A stretch of 64,000 nt of DNA from Fulvia fulva (taxonomy: Eukaryota; Ascomycota; Dothideomycetes; Mycosphaerellales; Mycosphaerellaceae). Below are positions 21,282-32,092 of the stretch, one piece after another. Position numbers and translations under genes: made by a program. Where the stretch lies: the NCBI RefSeq assembly GCF_020509005.1, contig NC_063017.1:4836001-4900000 (forward strand), given 5' to 3'. Each line of letters begins with the position of its first letter. The stretch's first letter is position 1. The notes under the pieces are model-generated. The model did no database searches. It was not told the DNA's origin and saw only the letters and a program-made list of their open reading frames with translations.

Positions 21282-22562
21282 TCACAGCCTTGACCGAGGC
21301 CTCCACGAGATCCAAGGGTGCTCTTCCGAGCTTCGAACGAGTGGCTCGAGCAAGGCAGTATTGACCATGCCAGGATGCGCCTGATCGACGTCTGTAACAC
21401 CAGCGAGCCTCATCGAAGTCTCCAGCTCGTCTTTCAGGATCTCAATCAAACTGCTCACGCCTTCTTGTCCATAGCTCAGAGCATACAGCCAAGGGCGCCC
21501 GATGCCGACAGCAGTCGCGCCGAGAGCAATAGCCTTCAATGTGTCAGTGCCGCGAGTAAATCCACCATCGACGTATACCTCCAGCTGCTCGAAGACCTCT
21601 GGGCATGATTTGTGAAGCTCCAGTAGAGTGAGCATGGCCGGCTGCACGGTGTCCAGAGATCGTCCTCCATGGTTGCTGAGCAGAATGCCCTCAACGCCGT
21701 GTTCTGCGGCCTTTCGTGCATCTGCAGCGGTCTGAATGCCTTTGAGCACAATCGGAACATCCGATACCCTCCTCAGCCACGGTAGATCGTCCCAGCTGAG
21801 CGTCGAGTCGATGTACTTGCCCATAACACGACCGAGGCCTCCACCTTTCTTGTCGTTGTGTGCCACAGCTCCGCTAATGGCAGCTGATACGTTCTCTGCT
21901 GCTATCCTTTCGTCTGCTTCCCTCTTGCCAGGTACAGGTGCGTCGACCGTGACCACAACTGCTTTGACGCCCACGGCTTTTGCATGTCTCAATAACTCTT
22001 CTGTTTTGTGCCGTTCGGAGTTGACATATAGCTGGAAGAAGAATGGTTGATTCGGTTGCCCTGCAGAGACTATGTCTGCCAGAGCATACGATGCGTTGCT
22101 GGAAATCTGCAATCGTCAGGCATGACTCTTTGAAGGTAACCCCGATGTCCTTACTGTCTGTACAATACCCTGTTCACCGCATGCCCTCGCTACAGCCAAC
22201 TCTCCGTCCGGGTGCGCCAATTTCGCCATCGCCGCCGGGCTGAAAAAGAAAGGAACGCTTGATTCACAGCCCAGAATTCGTCGCTTCGTCTGCACTTCCT
22301 TCACATTGCGTAGCACTTGAGGTCGCAGTAGTAGCTTCTTGTTGACTTCGAGATTCGCTCGGTGAGAGACCAAGTCTGTGGCTGCCGAGGAGTAGAACGC
22401 GAAGCACTTGGGCGTGAAGACCTGACGAGCCACATCTTCAAAGTCTCGCACGGAGATCAAGCTGTTCAAGTCGGGCTTGAGGTAAGAGGCTTCCACCTGG
22501 TTGGCTTTCTCGATTGCACGTTTTTCCTGCGGAGAGATGCTGTTCGTGTCTGGTGAGGCCAT
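21282..22562 (-). CDS. FMN-dependent 2-hydroxyacid dehydrogenase (lactate dehydrogenase/glycolate oxidase type), PTS1 tail
   Basis: Exons 22562-22155 and 22106-21282 (48-nt intron, GTAAGG donor, CCTGACG branch, GCAG acceptor) give 410 aa, the usual size of the flavin domain alone; there is no cytochrome b5 domain. Family hallmarks are FFFSPAAMAKLAHPDGE, FFFQLYVN, the catalytic LLSNHGGRSLDT histidine segment, and VYVDGGFTRGTDTLKAIALG with GIGRPWLYAL for FMN phosphate binding. It should oxidise an L-2-hydroxy acid such as lactate or glycolate to the 2-oxo acid. The protein ends in SRL, a canonical type 1 peroxisomal signal, so a peroxisomal hydrogen-peroxide-forming oxidase is likely by inference. 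Confidence 0.92.
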
Positions 22563-23353
22563 GGTGTCGCTGGTAATGCTTTAGGTCTTCCACGAGTAGT
22601 TTGTAAGGCTTCCGAAAGACAGTCGTACGGCCAGGCTCTGATATATGTAATCTTGGACATTGCGCACGACCAGTGGTCCATGTCCTTTCTCAATTGCCGT
22701 CCAGAGCATATTCGAGGAAAGACCCAGACCTACCTGTTGTACTAACCACTTAGAATGCCATTACTTCAGTCCTGAGCGGGCATGTCGTCAATGAAGACCA
22801 TTGTCAATCGCCGACAGCGTTGCAACCCATCGTAAGACTGGTTGGAACAACATCGGAAAGACGCTTCCGACCTGGTCGGGCATTGCGGTGCGGCTCCGAT
22901 GGTCGGAAGGAAGCCTCCGGTACTGGCTATTGAGCGGTCTGGGAATTGTAGTGCCGTCGAGAGAGTCGGGCGATGCAAACGGATACGGGAAGACCATGAT
23001 CGGACGTTACAGAGTAGAATCCAAAATCGTGTGCTGTTGACGAGGAAAGGTCGCAGCAGACGCGACGCGTTGGAGCATGCCTCCGAAAATTGCTTGCTCA
23101 GTCATCTAGTGTTGAGGTAGTGTGCTAGAAAAAGCACTGCGACGACGACGGCATGACCATTAAACGTCTGAAAAATCTCTGCGATACAGAGTCGGGTTTT
23201 TTATGGTTTCAGAATAAGTCCAGTGGTACTTTGCAATGCCGATGCGCTTCATTGCACAAGATCGCTGCTGACGATGTTCGAATTCGTCCTTTCTCAACAC
23301 CAACACCACGCACTCTAATGTTTGCACCCCATCTTCGAGTGCAAAAGACACGA
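22563..23353. other. Intergenic, nothing recognised
   Basis: The first part is the promoter side of the FMN enzyme. Overlapping short frames lack any family signal. Confidence 0.4.
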
Positions 23354-23703
23354 TAAAATGTGCTGTTGGCGGTTGTGAACCTCCAAAGGTAAGCGTTGCG
23401 GAGTGGAGCTCTCTACCAACCCTTCTAGACTGCAAAGTAGCGTGCGATCCACGCTACCGCTACCCGACGTACAGTGCTTATTATACGACGACATAGGCGT
23501 TAGCGACGAGTATATGTTTGCGAGTTCGCCAACAGGCACAGTGCGGTAAATCACGTGATCCCAAAACTTGAGAGTTGACCAATCAGAGCGGGCGCCAAGG
23601 CTAGTTGAGGGCTGGTATAGAGCTTCACTCCCTCGCTGACGCCTCACCTACGTACTCGCAAGCTCGTACTCCGGTGTGGCTAGCGCTCGGTCGCTACGCT
23701 TAA
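23354..23703. repeat. Dispersed 350-bp repeat, copy 2
   Basis: Gapless match to 5656-6005. The left inner inverted repeat has one change (TAAGCGTTGCG) while the right one is intact. It lies 53 bp beyond the stop codon of the GT90 gene, so it may provide or disturb that gene's 3' end. Flanks differ from copy 1, showing independent insertion or dispersal, not a local duplication of a larger block. Confidence 0.85.
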
Positions 23704-23756
23704 ACAAGTCACCCGCAAGGCCCGACACAATAACACAAACCATGGCATACTGTTCT

Positions 23757-25850
23757 CTACACACCACTGTCGTCAAGTATATCCTGTACATAACCCAGCT
23801 CCTCCCTCCTATCATCCACAGCCCTCGCATACTCCAACACCACCCTCCAAAGATACAACACCATATCATCTTTCCTCGACACCTTCGACGCCCACTCCCG
23901 CCCCGCATCAGCAATAGCTTTCGCTTCCTTGTCATGACCTCCCCTCACAGCTTCCGCTTTGCCTTCCGCAGTGGGATGATAGCCTAGAAAGTACTCCACC
24001 AAACCGTACAGATCCATGAAAGTATTATCCATAGGCACGAAATGTTTCCAAGCATACAGCCGCGAAGTCGACCACTCCGCCCAGATGGTTGCTTTGAGAG
24101 GCACGGAGTCTGAGTCCATCAATGAACGAAAGCGACCAGAGTAGCCGTGGCCGTCGATGTCTGGAAGGTACTTGTGTCGATACATGTACTCCATGGGTGT
24201 ACGGTCCACCGAAGTATACCACTCATAATTGTACGGACACACCTTGGACAAGGCCTCGATGGTGACATTTTCGACTTGTTCATCGCAGCTCAAGTCGACA
24301 AAGGCCGTGGCAGCCCAGCTTGAGATCCAGCTACTCAATTTCGACGGCCTCTCAGCGGTTGTAGCAGCGATCGGATACATCTGTGGATCCGGGAGAGGAA
24401 TGTTATACGGCAGAGGTGGATCTCCGCCAGGGACATGAGCGGGTGGATTAGGATTCTGCTCGGTCATGGCGACCTGTGTGCCGTTGGTCATGCTGATGAA
24501 GCGATGGCGATGGAAGCGCGTCCAGTTCGTACGGTCGTTCTTGCCCCCAGTGGCCGTTCCTCGCCAGAAGACTTTGTCGTCCTTCTTCTCCCAAAGCGTC
24601 TCGTCTTCGCTGAAGTAGGTCTCACCCCATGAGGTGGCGGGCGGAATCACGATGTCGTTGTTCGAGCCGTGAAGTTTGCCGGAGGAGAACATCGGGAAGA
24701 AGTGTCGTGTGAGTAGTCGATCATCGTCTCCCGGTCGCTTCCAGTGCATGTGTGAGCTGGGAAAGCTGTTGATGAAGAAGCCGTGTACGTTTCGGATGTC
24801 AGGAACCTCGCAGGCAGATTTCGATGCGGTCCAGTTCGCGACAAAGCCGGAAGACATGTGAGCGCCAATGTGCTTGGGATTTTCGGCAGGTGTCGTAAAG
24901 TCCGAGTCTTGTTCCAGAGTTCTTGCACGACTGGCTGGGTGACATGTATCTCGTACCAGCCGCCACATATTCTCCTCGGAGGGATAGTCCGGAAAGACGT
25001 CGAAGCTGGGTTCATCAGGTGCAGGATACGACGAGTAATCTTGAGACATGTCTTCGGCCGAACGTAGCTGTTTAGTCTTCACAGCAGCTTCCATGTAGCG
25101 ATTGACGTCCTCCCACGGCACAAAGATATGCGCTTTATCGTCGTTGTTTAGTGGCATGTCGACATCCGGAAGCCCGTCAGAAGGAATCTGCTTGAGCATA
25201 TCTGCCCACGCGAGATCTCTTGAACCCCACTCCGGGGCCAGAACACGCCTTCGGTCTATCTCTCCATCACGAACAGAAAGTATCAACGGCCAGGAAGCAG
25301 CGTCTGCGCGCACTCTCGCTCCATCCACGCCCCAGAACGGCTCAATGTCTTCGTATACCTGGTCAAACATGGACTCAATATGTGTGCACTCATGCTCTTG
25401 CGCCCACGCGAACCATTTGTCAAAATGGGGAGGAGGATGTCGACCTCGTCGTGCTCGGTAGGCTACTGCTGCTTCTGCGACTGTGGCAGGGTTGCCTTCA
25501 GCTATCATAGCCGTGAAAGTGGCATTGGCATCTTTGATCAGGTTGTCAATCGCATGGGACATTATGGCAGGGTCGATTGACACTCTGCTGGGAAGGTGCA
25601 CCCAAACAAGACCTGCGACGAGCACGATACATACGCAAGCTATCACCACCATCCTCTTGCTCAGCTTTGCGGTGATCGCGTGCCAGCTGGTGGTCTGATG
25701 TGTCTGCCATCTTGGCCGCGTCTCGTGCTCCTGCTCTTGCTTGATGGCTTCTTCTTCCTCGAAATCGTCGAGCTCGAACTCATCGTCACCAGCGCCCTCC
25801 AACAGTCTGGCCTTGTCTCGCTCATCCGAAGCGTCCGTCTCCTGGGCCAT
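23757..25850 (-). CDS. Glycosyltransferase family 90 (CAP10-like), type II membrane protein
   Basis: A single 697-codon exon. An acidic cytosolic N-terminus is followed by one membrane anchor (about residues 66-86, MVVIACVCIVLVAGLVWV) and a large lumenal domain. The C-terminal half has the GT90/CAP10 signature: DDKVFWRGTATGGKN, DIDGHGYSGRFRSLMDS, then a WSTSRLYAWKHFVP segment and MDLYGLVEYFLG. Relatives include the cryptococcal beta-1,2-xylosyltransferase and capsule-associated CAP10 proteins, which act in the Golgi on glycans. Length fits the family. Donor and acceptor sugars in this organism are unknown; a wall or glycolipid glycan role is inferred. Confidence 0.9.
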   Translation of the reverse strand: MAQETDASDERDKARLLEGAGDDEFELDDFEEEEAIKQEQEHETRPRWQTHQTTSWHAITAKLSKRMVVIACVCIVLVAGLVWVHLPSRVSIDPAIMSHAIDNLIKDANATFTAMIAEGNPATVAEAAVAYRARRGRHPPPHFDKWFAWAQEHECTHIESMFDQVYEDIEPFWGVDGARVRADAASWPLILSVRDGEIDRRRVLAPEWGSRDLAWADMLKQIPSDGLPDVDMPLNNDDKAHIFVPWEDVNRYMEAAVKTKQLRSAEDMSQDYSSYPAPDEPSFDVFPDYPSEENMWRLVRDTCHPASRARTLEQDSDFTTPAENPKHIGAHMSSGFVANWTASKSACEVPDIRNVHGFFINSFPSSHMHWKRPGDDDRLLTRHFFPMFSSGKLHGSNNDIVIPPATSWGETYFSEDETLWEKKDDKVFWRGTATGGKNDRTNWTRFHRHRFISMTNGTQVAMTEQNPNPPAHVPGGDPPLPYNIPLPDPQMYPIAATTAERPSKLSSWISSWAATAFVDLSCDEQVENVTIEALSKVCPYNYEWYTSVDRTPMEYMYRHKYLPDIDGHGYSGRFRSLMDSDSVPLKATIWAEWSTSRLYAWKHFVPMDNTFMDLYGLVEYFLGYHPTAEGKAEAVRGGHDKEAKAIADAGREWASKVSRKDDMVLYLWRVVLEYARAVDDRREELGYVQDILDDSGV

Positions 25851-26203
25851 TCCGAGGGCAGTGCTGTGGATATCCTGCCAATGACGCAGCCTCTATGTGG
25901 CACGCATCGTCCTCGTCTGGTTCGACGCCTTACTCGTTCACGAGCAAGACTCGCAGCATATCGAATGATTCTATGAGGAGGAGACGCCTCGGTGATCTTG
26001 GCTCGTTCTCGATGACCATTCGCATTGGCAAAGCCACCGCCCCACCGTTGATGTTTGGCGGCGGAAGAGTCCGACGACGCTAAGCCATATTCACTCACAG
26101 AAGCCGACCATTTCGAGGCGTGGCAGGGCACACAATCCTTCGACACAGTACATCACACTTGAGACTCCATGTTGATCGGACGACTGACAATGCGACTACC
26201 ACG
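25851..26203. other. Shared upstream region of divergent genes
   Basis: Lies between the GT90 gene (minus) and the small plus-strand gene at 26204. No specific site was recognised. Confidence 0.4.
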
Positions 26204-26670
26204 ATGGCGGGGAGTGGACCTAATGCCGAGCACGTATCCCAGAATAAAGCAGCGGGCTTCGATATTCCCACATTCATCCCCTACACCACCACCAGCGACC
26301 TCCTGGTACACCTTAACAAGTGCCTCCTGGAATGCATGAACACCCGCAACTACTCCAGTCCCATTTTCGGCCTCATCACTCTAGACTGCCACATCGAACT
26401 CCATGGCATCTCAAAGGACTCGAAGGCTTCATCGAAGGATACAAGCAAGTCGCCGACATAGGCAAAGGATTACATGTACACGTCACTAACAGTTCTGCGA
26501 TCATTGATGAAGCTCTTGGACACGCGACTGTGATTCTGCACGTCCAACTCACTGGATGGCCGGATGACATGAAGCGGGCTGGGACACTTCTGATGAGTTG
26601 GAAGAAGGAGGAGAGGAGATGGGTGACGCATCCGTGTCATATGTTTTATGGCATTCAGGAGTTTGAGTAG
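26204..26670 (+). pseudogene. Small NTF2/SnoaL-like protein, frameshifted
   Basis: Frame 2 from ATG 26204 reads through DLLVHLNKCLLECMNTRNY and CHIELHG. The coding character then moves to frame 1 near 26405-26420 (GLEGFIEGYKQVADIG, VTNSSAIIDEALGHATVIL, VTHPCHMFYGIQEFE) and stops at 26668-26670. No intron signals sit at the switch, so one base has been lost or gained there, or the sequence has an error. The pattern of a short alpha-helix pair followed by strands and a final W-V-hydrophobic strand resembles small NTF2-like fold proteins; this assignment is tentative. Confidence 0.5.
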
Positions 26671-26844
26671 ATGGGAGGAGATGATCATGACATGTGATCC
26701 GACTGCATGCTGCCCCTATCTCGTGCCCAGACGCAACCTCAGGCAGCAAGCGCCAAGGCGCCTGAAGTGAAGCCACGGTGGCTTCACTTCAACACTAACA
26801 CACCGAGCGATAGCAGCGGTTTGAAAGGGAGATAGATGCTGCCC

Positions 26845-27561
26845 TCAGAGCACACCCATCGTGACTACCAGACCCGCCACTGCCAGGACCGCCGCCGTCC
26901 CCACCCCAACGACATTCCCAGCACTGCTCCGCCTCTCAAAATTGGCAATCAAGCACGAATCCCTTCTATCTTCATCGGTAGTCGGCCTTATCGAGAAGCT
27001 TTTGACGGGTATGCAGACCCTAGTACTGTAGTCCACACCCGGCGCACAGCTCCAGGTGTACACGGGCTCCGCCAGCGCATCCGGATCCTCTGTGCAGTCT
27101 TGGGTGCTGTATGCCTGGAGCACCACATCGCCAAATCGTCCTTCTTCGATGTACTCGTACCCTTGGCGGTACAAGATATAGGAGTAATTCGCGCTGGAGT
27201 CGAAGTCGTTTGCGTTGGTCACGGTCAAGCTTGAAAAGTTTGAGGTCGCCAAGTCTGGACGTGCAGCTAGGATCTGGAGGTTGTAGCACTGGCGCTCCGT
27301 GGGGATGTCGTCAAGTTGGACTTCCCAGCGGGTGGTGTTCTGGTTTGGCTGGATGTCCCGGATGGAAAGCGAGAGAAGCGTTGTGTATGGGTTGCCACAG
27401 AGACCCTCTATCGTGCAAAGGTTGCAGCCATCGCAGAGGGGACTGAGAGAATGTCAGTGCTGGTTTTGCTCTGACTGTGATAAGACACACTTCTCTTGCG
27501 CGGATATCAGAACACAGCAACGAAGTACGAAGAATGCCAGAATCGGGCCTATTGAGAGCAT
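26845..27561 (-). CDS. Secreted Cys-containing protein, probably GPI-anchored
   Basis: Exons 27561-27491 and 27442-26845 with a 48-nt intron (GTGTGT donor, CACTGACA branch, CTCAG acceptor) total 669 nt, 222 aa. The N-terminus (MLSIGPILAFFVLRCCVLIS) is a signal peptide. Exon 2 opens with a dense cysteine cluster (PLCDGCNLCTIEGLCG). The C-terminus is a small-residue site followed by a hydrophobic tail (AAVLAVAGLVVTMGVL), as in GPI attachment signals. Several N-x-S/T sequons are present. The orthologous group is not recognised; likely a cell-surface protein. Confidence 0.75.
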
Positions 27562-27811
27562 TGTGACGACTTGGACTACCTTGACCCAGGAATGATACTA
27601 TGTACCGAAGCGCGCAGAGATGCGACATGAGAAGTACTCATAGTGAAACATGCTGAAGTCGTCGTGCCGCGGAAGGATTTATGCACGAGGCCACTTGACA
27701 TGGGCCAAGTCCATGGTATTCTTGGCATGGCACCTTAAAGTCGGCAATGACCTGGATTGGACTGTGATGAAGCTGCACGGCATCGAGATCAGCTAGACGG
27801 CATCGTTTTGG

Positions 27812-29231
27812 TTATGCTAAAGTCCCATTATTGATATCAACTTTCTCCGCAGGCACAACGAATCTCTCGATCGCCTCATCCTCTTGCTTCTCTTGCCGTC
27901 TCTGCAGTATGTAGGACACAATCGTGACCACGAACAAGAAACACCCCATCGCTATCATTGCGCAACTGCCTTCATACCAATCAGGGGCTTGGGTGGCGTT
28001 GTAGAACAGTAAGCTCCAGAACAGATACACTGCAACGCTAAACAGGTTCATGCTCGAAATCACCACCGCTCTCTTCGCATCATCGTTACGTGTCAGATCG
28101 TTTGCCCAAGCAAACGCAATCATCTGACCGGCGTATTGAGCACCATTCATGACGAGTGCCACAAATTTTGCAGCGCGAGTGGGAGGCGACAGCATCAGTG
28201 CTCCAGATATGACGGCTGTGAAGGAGAGGAGGATGAACGCGTGCCACCGATTACGTGTGTTGTAGTCGCTGTACCAGCCGAGAAGAAGCGTAGCCACGAT
28301 CCCAAAGCCGCTGACCGAGGATGGGATGTAATTGACTTGCTGAGTGGTGTAGTCGCCAGTGCTCTTTAACCAGAGCTGCATGATAGCGTTGCTCGACCAC
28401 ATCTCGGTGTTACTGCCTGCGATCCAGAGCCAAACGAAGGCCCACCACTGCCAAGAGAAGACGACTCGGCGTATCAGACTCCAGCCAAGGACACCACGCT
28501 GCTTGCTGACCTCTGGCAAGCGCTCGACTGCCAGCATCTTCTCCTCACTCGTGAGATACTTGGCTTTCGTGCTTGTCGGCGTGTCCGGAAAGCAAAGAAA
28601 GCCGTATATGGCTACAGGGAACGTGATCAGAAAGTCAATCACGAAAAGCCATCGCCAACCCGCAAGCCCGGCCTTGCCGTTGAGATTGGTGTAGATTGAG
28701 CCTTGCATGATTCCACTGAAGAGCGTGCCAGCAAGACCAGAGCTCGTAAAGATGGCTGTCCTCTTGCCGATCTCCTCAGGCTTATACCATGATCCAAGAA
28801 TCCACTGAACGCCGACGAAACAGCTCGCCTCGAAGAAGCCTTGAAAGAATCGAATGACCATGATCTGCCACGGATGATGCGTAAACCCGGGGACCCAGCG
28901 TCAGGAATCCCCAACATAGACATGTCGTCGGGAGCCATATCCTAGGTGGGATCTTCTGCATGATCAGATTGTTGGGGATCTGGCCGAGAAGGTAACCGCC
29001 ATAGAAGATTGTGTTGATCTGGTTCAGCTGAGTGCCTTTAAAGCCGAGATCTTCGCGGGCACCGCTGACATAGGCATTGTTGAGGTTGGCTCTGTCGAGG
29101 TAGTTGACCCAGTACATGAGACAGACATAAGTCAACACGAAGACGTCGACTTTGAGAAGGAGTCGGGATTCTGCTTGGGTCGATGGCGGTTCGCCCCAGA
29201 CGGCGACGCGCAGTTTGTGAAGGAAGCCCAT
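27812..29231 (-). pseudogene. MFS transporter (Dal5/Tna1-like), frameshifted by one base
   Basis: ATG 29231 begins MGFLHKLRVAVWGEPP. NYLDRANLNNAYVSG is the post-TM1 family motif and QIPNNLIMQKIPPR the TM2-TM3 loop. After CWGFLTLG the frame is lost at a run of four G (28889-28892; CCCC in coding sense). Dropping one base restores HHPWQIMVIRFFQGFFEA and the rest of a normal 12-helix carrier down to 27812, with no introns. A homopolymer site makes a sequencing error a serious alternative to real loss of function. The intact form would be an organic-anion or vitamin permease of the plasma membrane. Confidence 0.8.
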
Positions 29232-29887
29232 TGTCAACGATGTGTTGTTGGTCTTCCCAAAATGTGTCGCGAAGGGTCAATCTCCAGATGTATCAATCAT
29301 CGGTCCTTCGTGCGGAGACGGCTATCAGTCGGCCGGCATGTGTACGACCTCAGGCGGGCTTGTTGGCCTATCTTATAGTGCCGTACCAAGGGATGTGCGT
29401 TTCAGTCGTATAGTGAGTAATCTCAAGGTGCAAAGAGTGAATGGCAAGGAGTAGACTGGGCACTCTGCTGGCTTTTCCGACATGACGATGCTGCTTGCGA
29501 TTGTGCATTGCGCTGTTCAAGAAGAGATCGGCATGGCTGTCGTTGCTGTGGCGCACCGAGCTCGGCCGCCGGCATGTTGATCGCCAAGGATTTAGACAGC
29601 ACAGTGCTAGGAGATGATACAGACATGCCTCATCACAGCCTCAGCGAACAGAAGAAGTGCATGTGTGTGTGAGCGAAAGAAATACATCTAGATGTAGCAA
29701 GACTGTCTGTCTCATTTTGACAGACATGGTCATGGCTTGCTGTGGCCCCTGCCCTGCGCGAGTCTTGGCGGAAAGTGTTATGTTTCTGTTTCTCCAACTT
29801 CGCGCTTTCCTCCGTCACAACATGAGCCACTACATGTACACATATGCTACCACATCTCTATTGATGGCCGTCGACGCTGTAGCCCAT
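29232..29887. other. Intergenic, nothing recognised
   Basis: Holds the promoter of the transporter and the 3' flank of the GH16-like gene; no further signal seen. Confidence 0.4.
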
Positions 29888-30776
29888 CTACGCGGTGCCG
29901 GGGTTGTAGGCCATGACGATCTTCTGGATCTTGAACACAGCATCGGTTGCTGGAGGACCGACGCTGAAGTATGGGTCGCCATTCCTGGCAGCAATCAGCA
30001 TTCGTGAAGCAATACAACCATCATTGGGCACTTACGACCAGCAGTTCCAGACCCAGCTTGCCTTGGTCGTGGTGGGCACGTTGGTCGTGAACCCATATTG
30101 CGCCACATCATCGAGGAAGAACGAGGTTTGGCCATTGCTCCAGTCAATCGAGTACTTGTGGACATTGGTAAACGCATCCGCAGGAACGACGCCAGGACCA
30201 GTAGTGCTCTGTCCACCAACGACTGTGGTGTTCTGGTTCGTGTACAAGAGAGCGCGCGACAGGCCTTGGTCTACCAACGTCGCCGAAGTGGCATCGCTGA
30301 GCCACTCAATGTCGGACTCCTGGACGCCACCGGAGATTGACGTGTCACCATCGTATGAGAACATGCCTGGAGATAGATATTAGCCACCAGGTCGCAAGAT
30401 CATCCCGGTCATGCTCAGCATTTCACTAACCATTGACCACGCCAGCGGTATCGGTCAGGATCGCATATGTATCCACACGGGCGGCGGAAACAGTAAAGGT
30501 CGTCTGAACCTCTGCTGACCAGATCACAGCTTCATTCTGCTGCCCTCCAGGAACAAGAAGGTTGAGGTAACCGCCCTCGACGTATGACAACTCCGGTTGG
30601 AATTCGTGACCTTCATACTTGGTGTTCTCGCCGCCGGGCACGAAGCTCACGTAGCTGGCAAGTCCATTTGGCAATCCAGTCGGCTGCGTAAAGGTGAACG
30701 TTGTTGTGCTGGCGTACTGTGCACTGGCAATACGTGCAGCGGCAAGAGCGACAAAGGCAACAGATGGGTTAAGCAT
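29888..30776 (-). CDS. Secreted GH16-like beta-glucanase/lectin-fold protein
   Basis: Three exons (30776-30431, 30366-30036, 29984-29888) sum to 774 nt, 257 aa; introns 64 and 51 nt have GTTAGT and GTAAGT donors. The signal peptide (MLNPSVAFVALAAARIASAQ) is clear. ESDIEWLSD fits the catalytic ExDxE-type strand of GH16 proteins, preceded by the strand GVVNGMFSYDGDTS. HKYSIDWSNGQTSFFLDD is the usual substrate-side strand of the jelly-roll. Expected activity is hydrolysis or transglycosylation of beta-1,3/1,4-glucan outside the cell, for wall remodelling or plant-polymer breakdown. The exact substrate is not predictable. Confidence 0.85.
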
Positions 30777-32092
30777 GTTGACAAAGGATAGTGATATTGA
30801 CTACTGACTACATCTACAGCTCGGCGGCATAGTACTACGCTTTATAACGCAAAGGACACTCAGCCTTCGCTTCATAACATCCATAGCTTCAATCCACCCA
30901 AAAGGCCAAGTAGATGGTTTACGAGCTGTTCTACGGCGGACATCGTCGGCTTCCTGGCTTCTGGCATCACGTTGCCTAAACAGAGGCAGGCACCGGTCTC
31001 AACATGGGGCTTAATCGCAACGCGGCCTCGTCTGTCAGCTCATAGTTCGAGGCTTTGCATGACCTAGGCTGCTTTCAACAATGGCCAGATCCTACAGGAT
31101 CGAGCCGAGCCACGCGATGCGGCCGTCAATCCACATGCGGCGCCCAACGCCTGGTATGGTAGCATCGAGAAGCATGGCACGCATGGAGTGTCAGTTCAAA
31201 GTCGGCACGAGCACCCACTTCGCTTCAGCTTGGCGGGCTTAAGCGGTGCATAAGTATATTGTATACACCGGCACCAAGTGGATCACCAACACGCGCCTTC
31301 CACTTTTGGACAAATTCCATCAACGCCACTCCGACGCTGCAGGCATGCATATGGCGATATATTGTAGACAAGTGGGACACACGAGCTCAGAGGCCATGAA
31401 AACCCTCGGAATCTCCGCATTGACAACAGTCGGTTCGTGAAGTCAAGCCTCAAGTTATCGTACACCTATTGAAGCCGAACTCATCGGGTTACCTCGGTGT
31501 GGCCTTCCTCTGGTCATCGCCGTCGCAGGCCGCAATGAGGCACTATCCTCTGAGACTGGGAGCTCATCATGGCTGGAAGCTGAGGTCAAGTGGAAAACTG
31601 GTATAACGACACGACAGAAGGCACAAAACCGAGTGAATGACCTTCTGCTCTGGAGAATTTATTGCTCGAGACTTCTGCGCATCAAGACTTGCAGTTCATG
31701 ATGTCGAGCACCAACAAGCGTGGGAGTTTTCCAGACTCATGGCTCTTGATGAGTTCACGAGCACTGGCCTTTCTGCCTGAAAGCTCCGGATGGCGGTTCA
31801 GGGACTCTTGCTGCTTTATGGAAGCTTGTCAAAGACAATGCTCGCTGGAGGATGGGGGGCGTTCGGTTGTCAGTCATATGCAAGGCCTACTGTTGGGTGC
31901 CATGCGGTGCATGTTGCCTCGAGGCTGGACTCTGGTCAACACATACACCTTCACAGCATGTTGTTCGAGGAGACATGAGGACGGGCAGCAAACGTTACCG
32001 ACATTCTTCGAGAACGCTTTGCGTTACATACACGGACATTGCTAGGTCCAGTGGGACTGTTCTACAAGCTAGTGGCAGACCAACGACATAAT
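30777..32092. other. 1.3-kb spacer, nothing recognised
   Basis: Plus-strand frames (for example 31662-32045) have no family features, signal peptide or supporting splice pattern. No RNA gene was seen. Confidence 0.4.
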
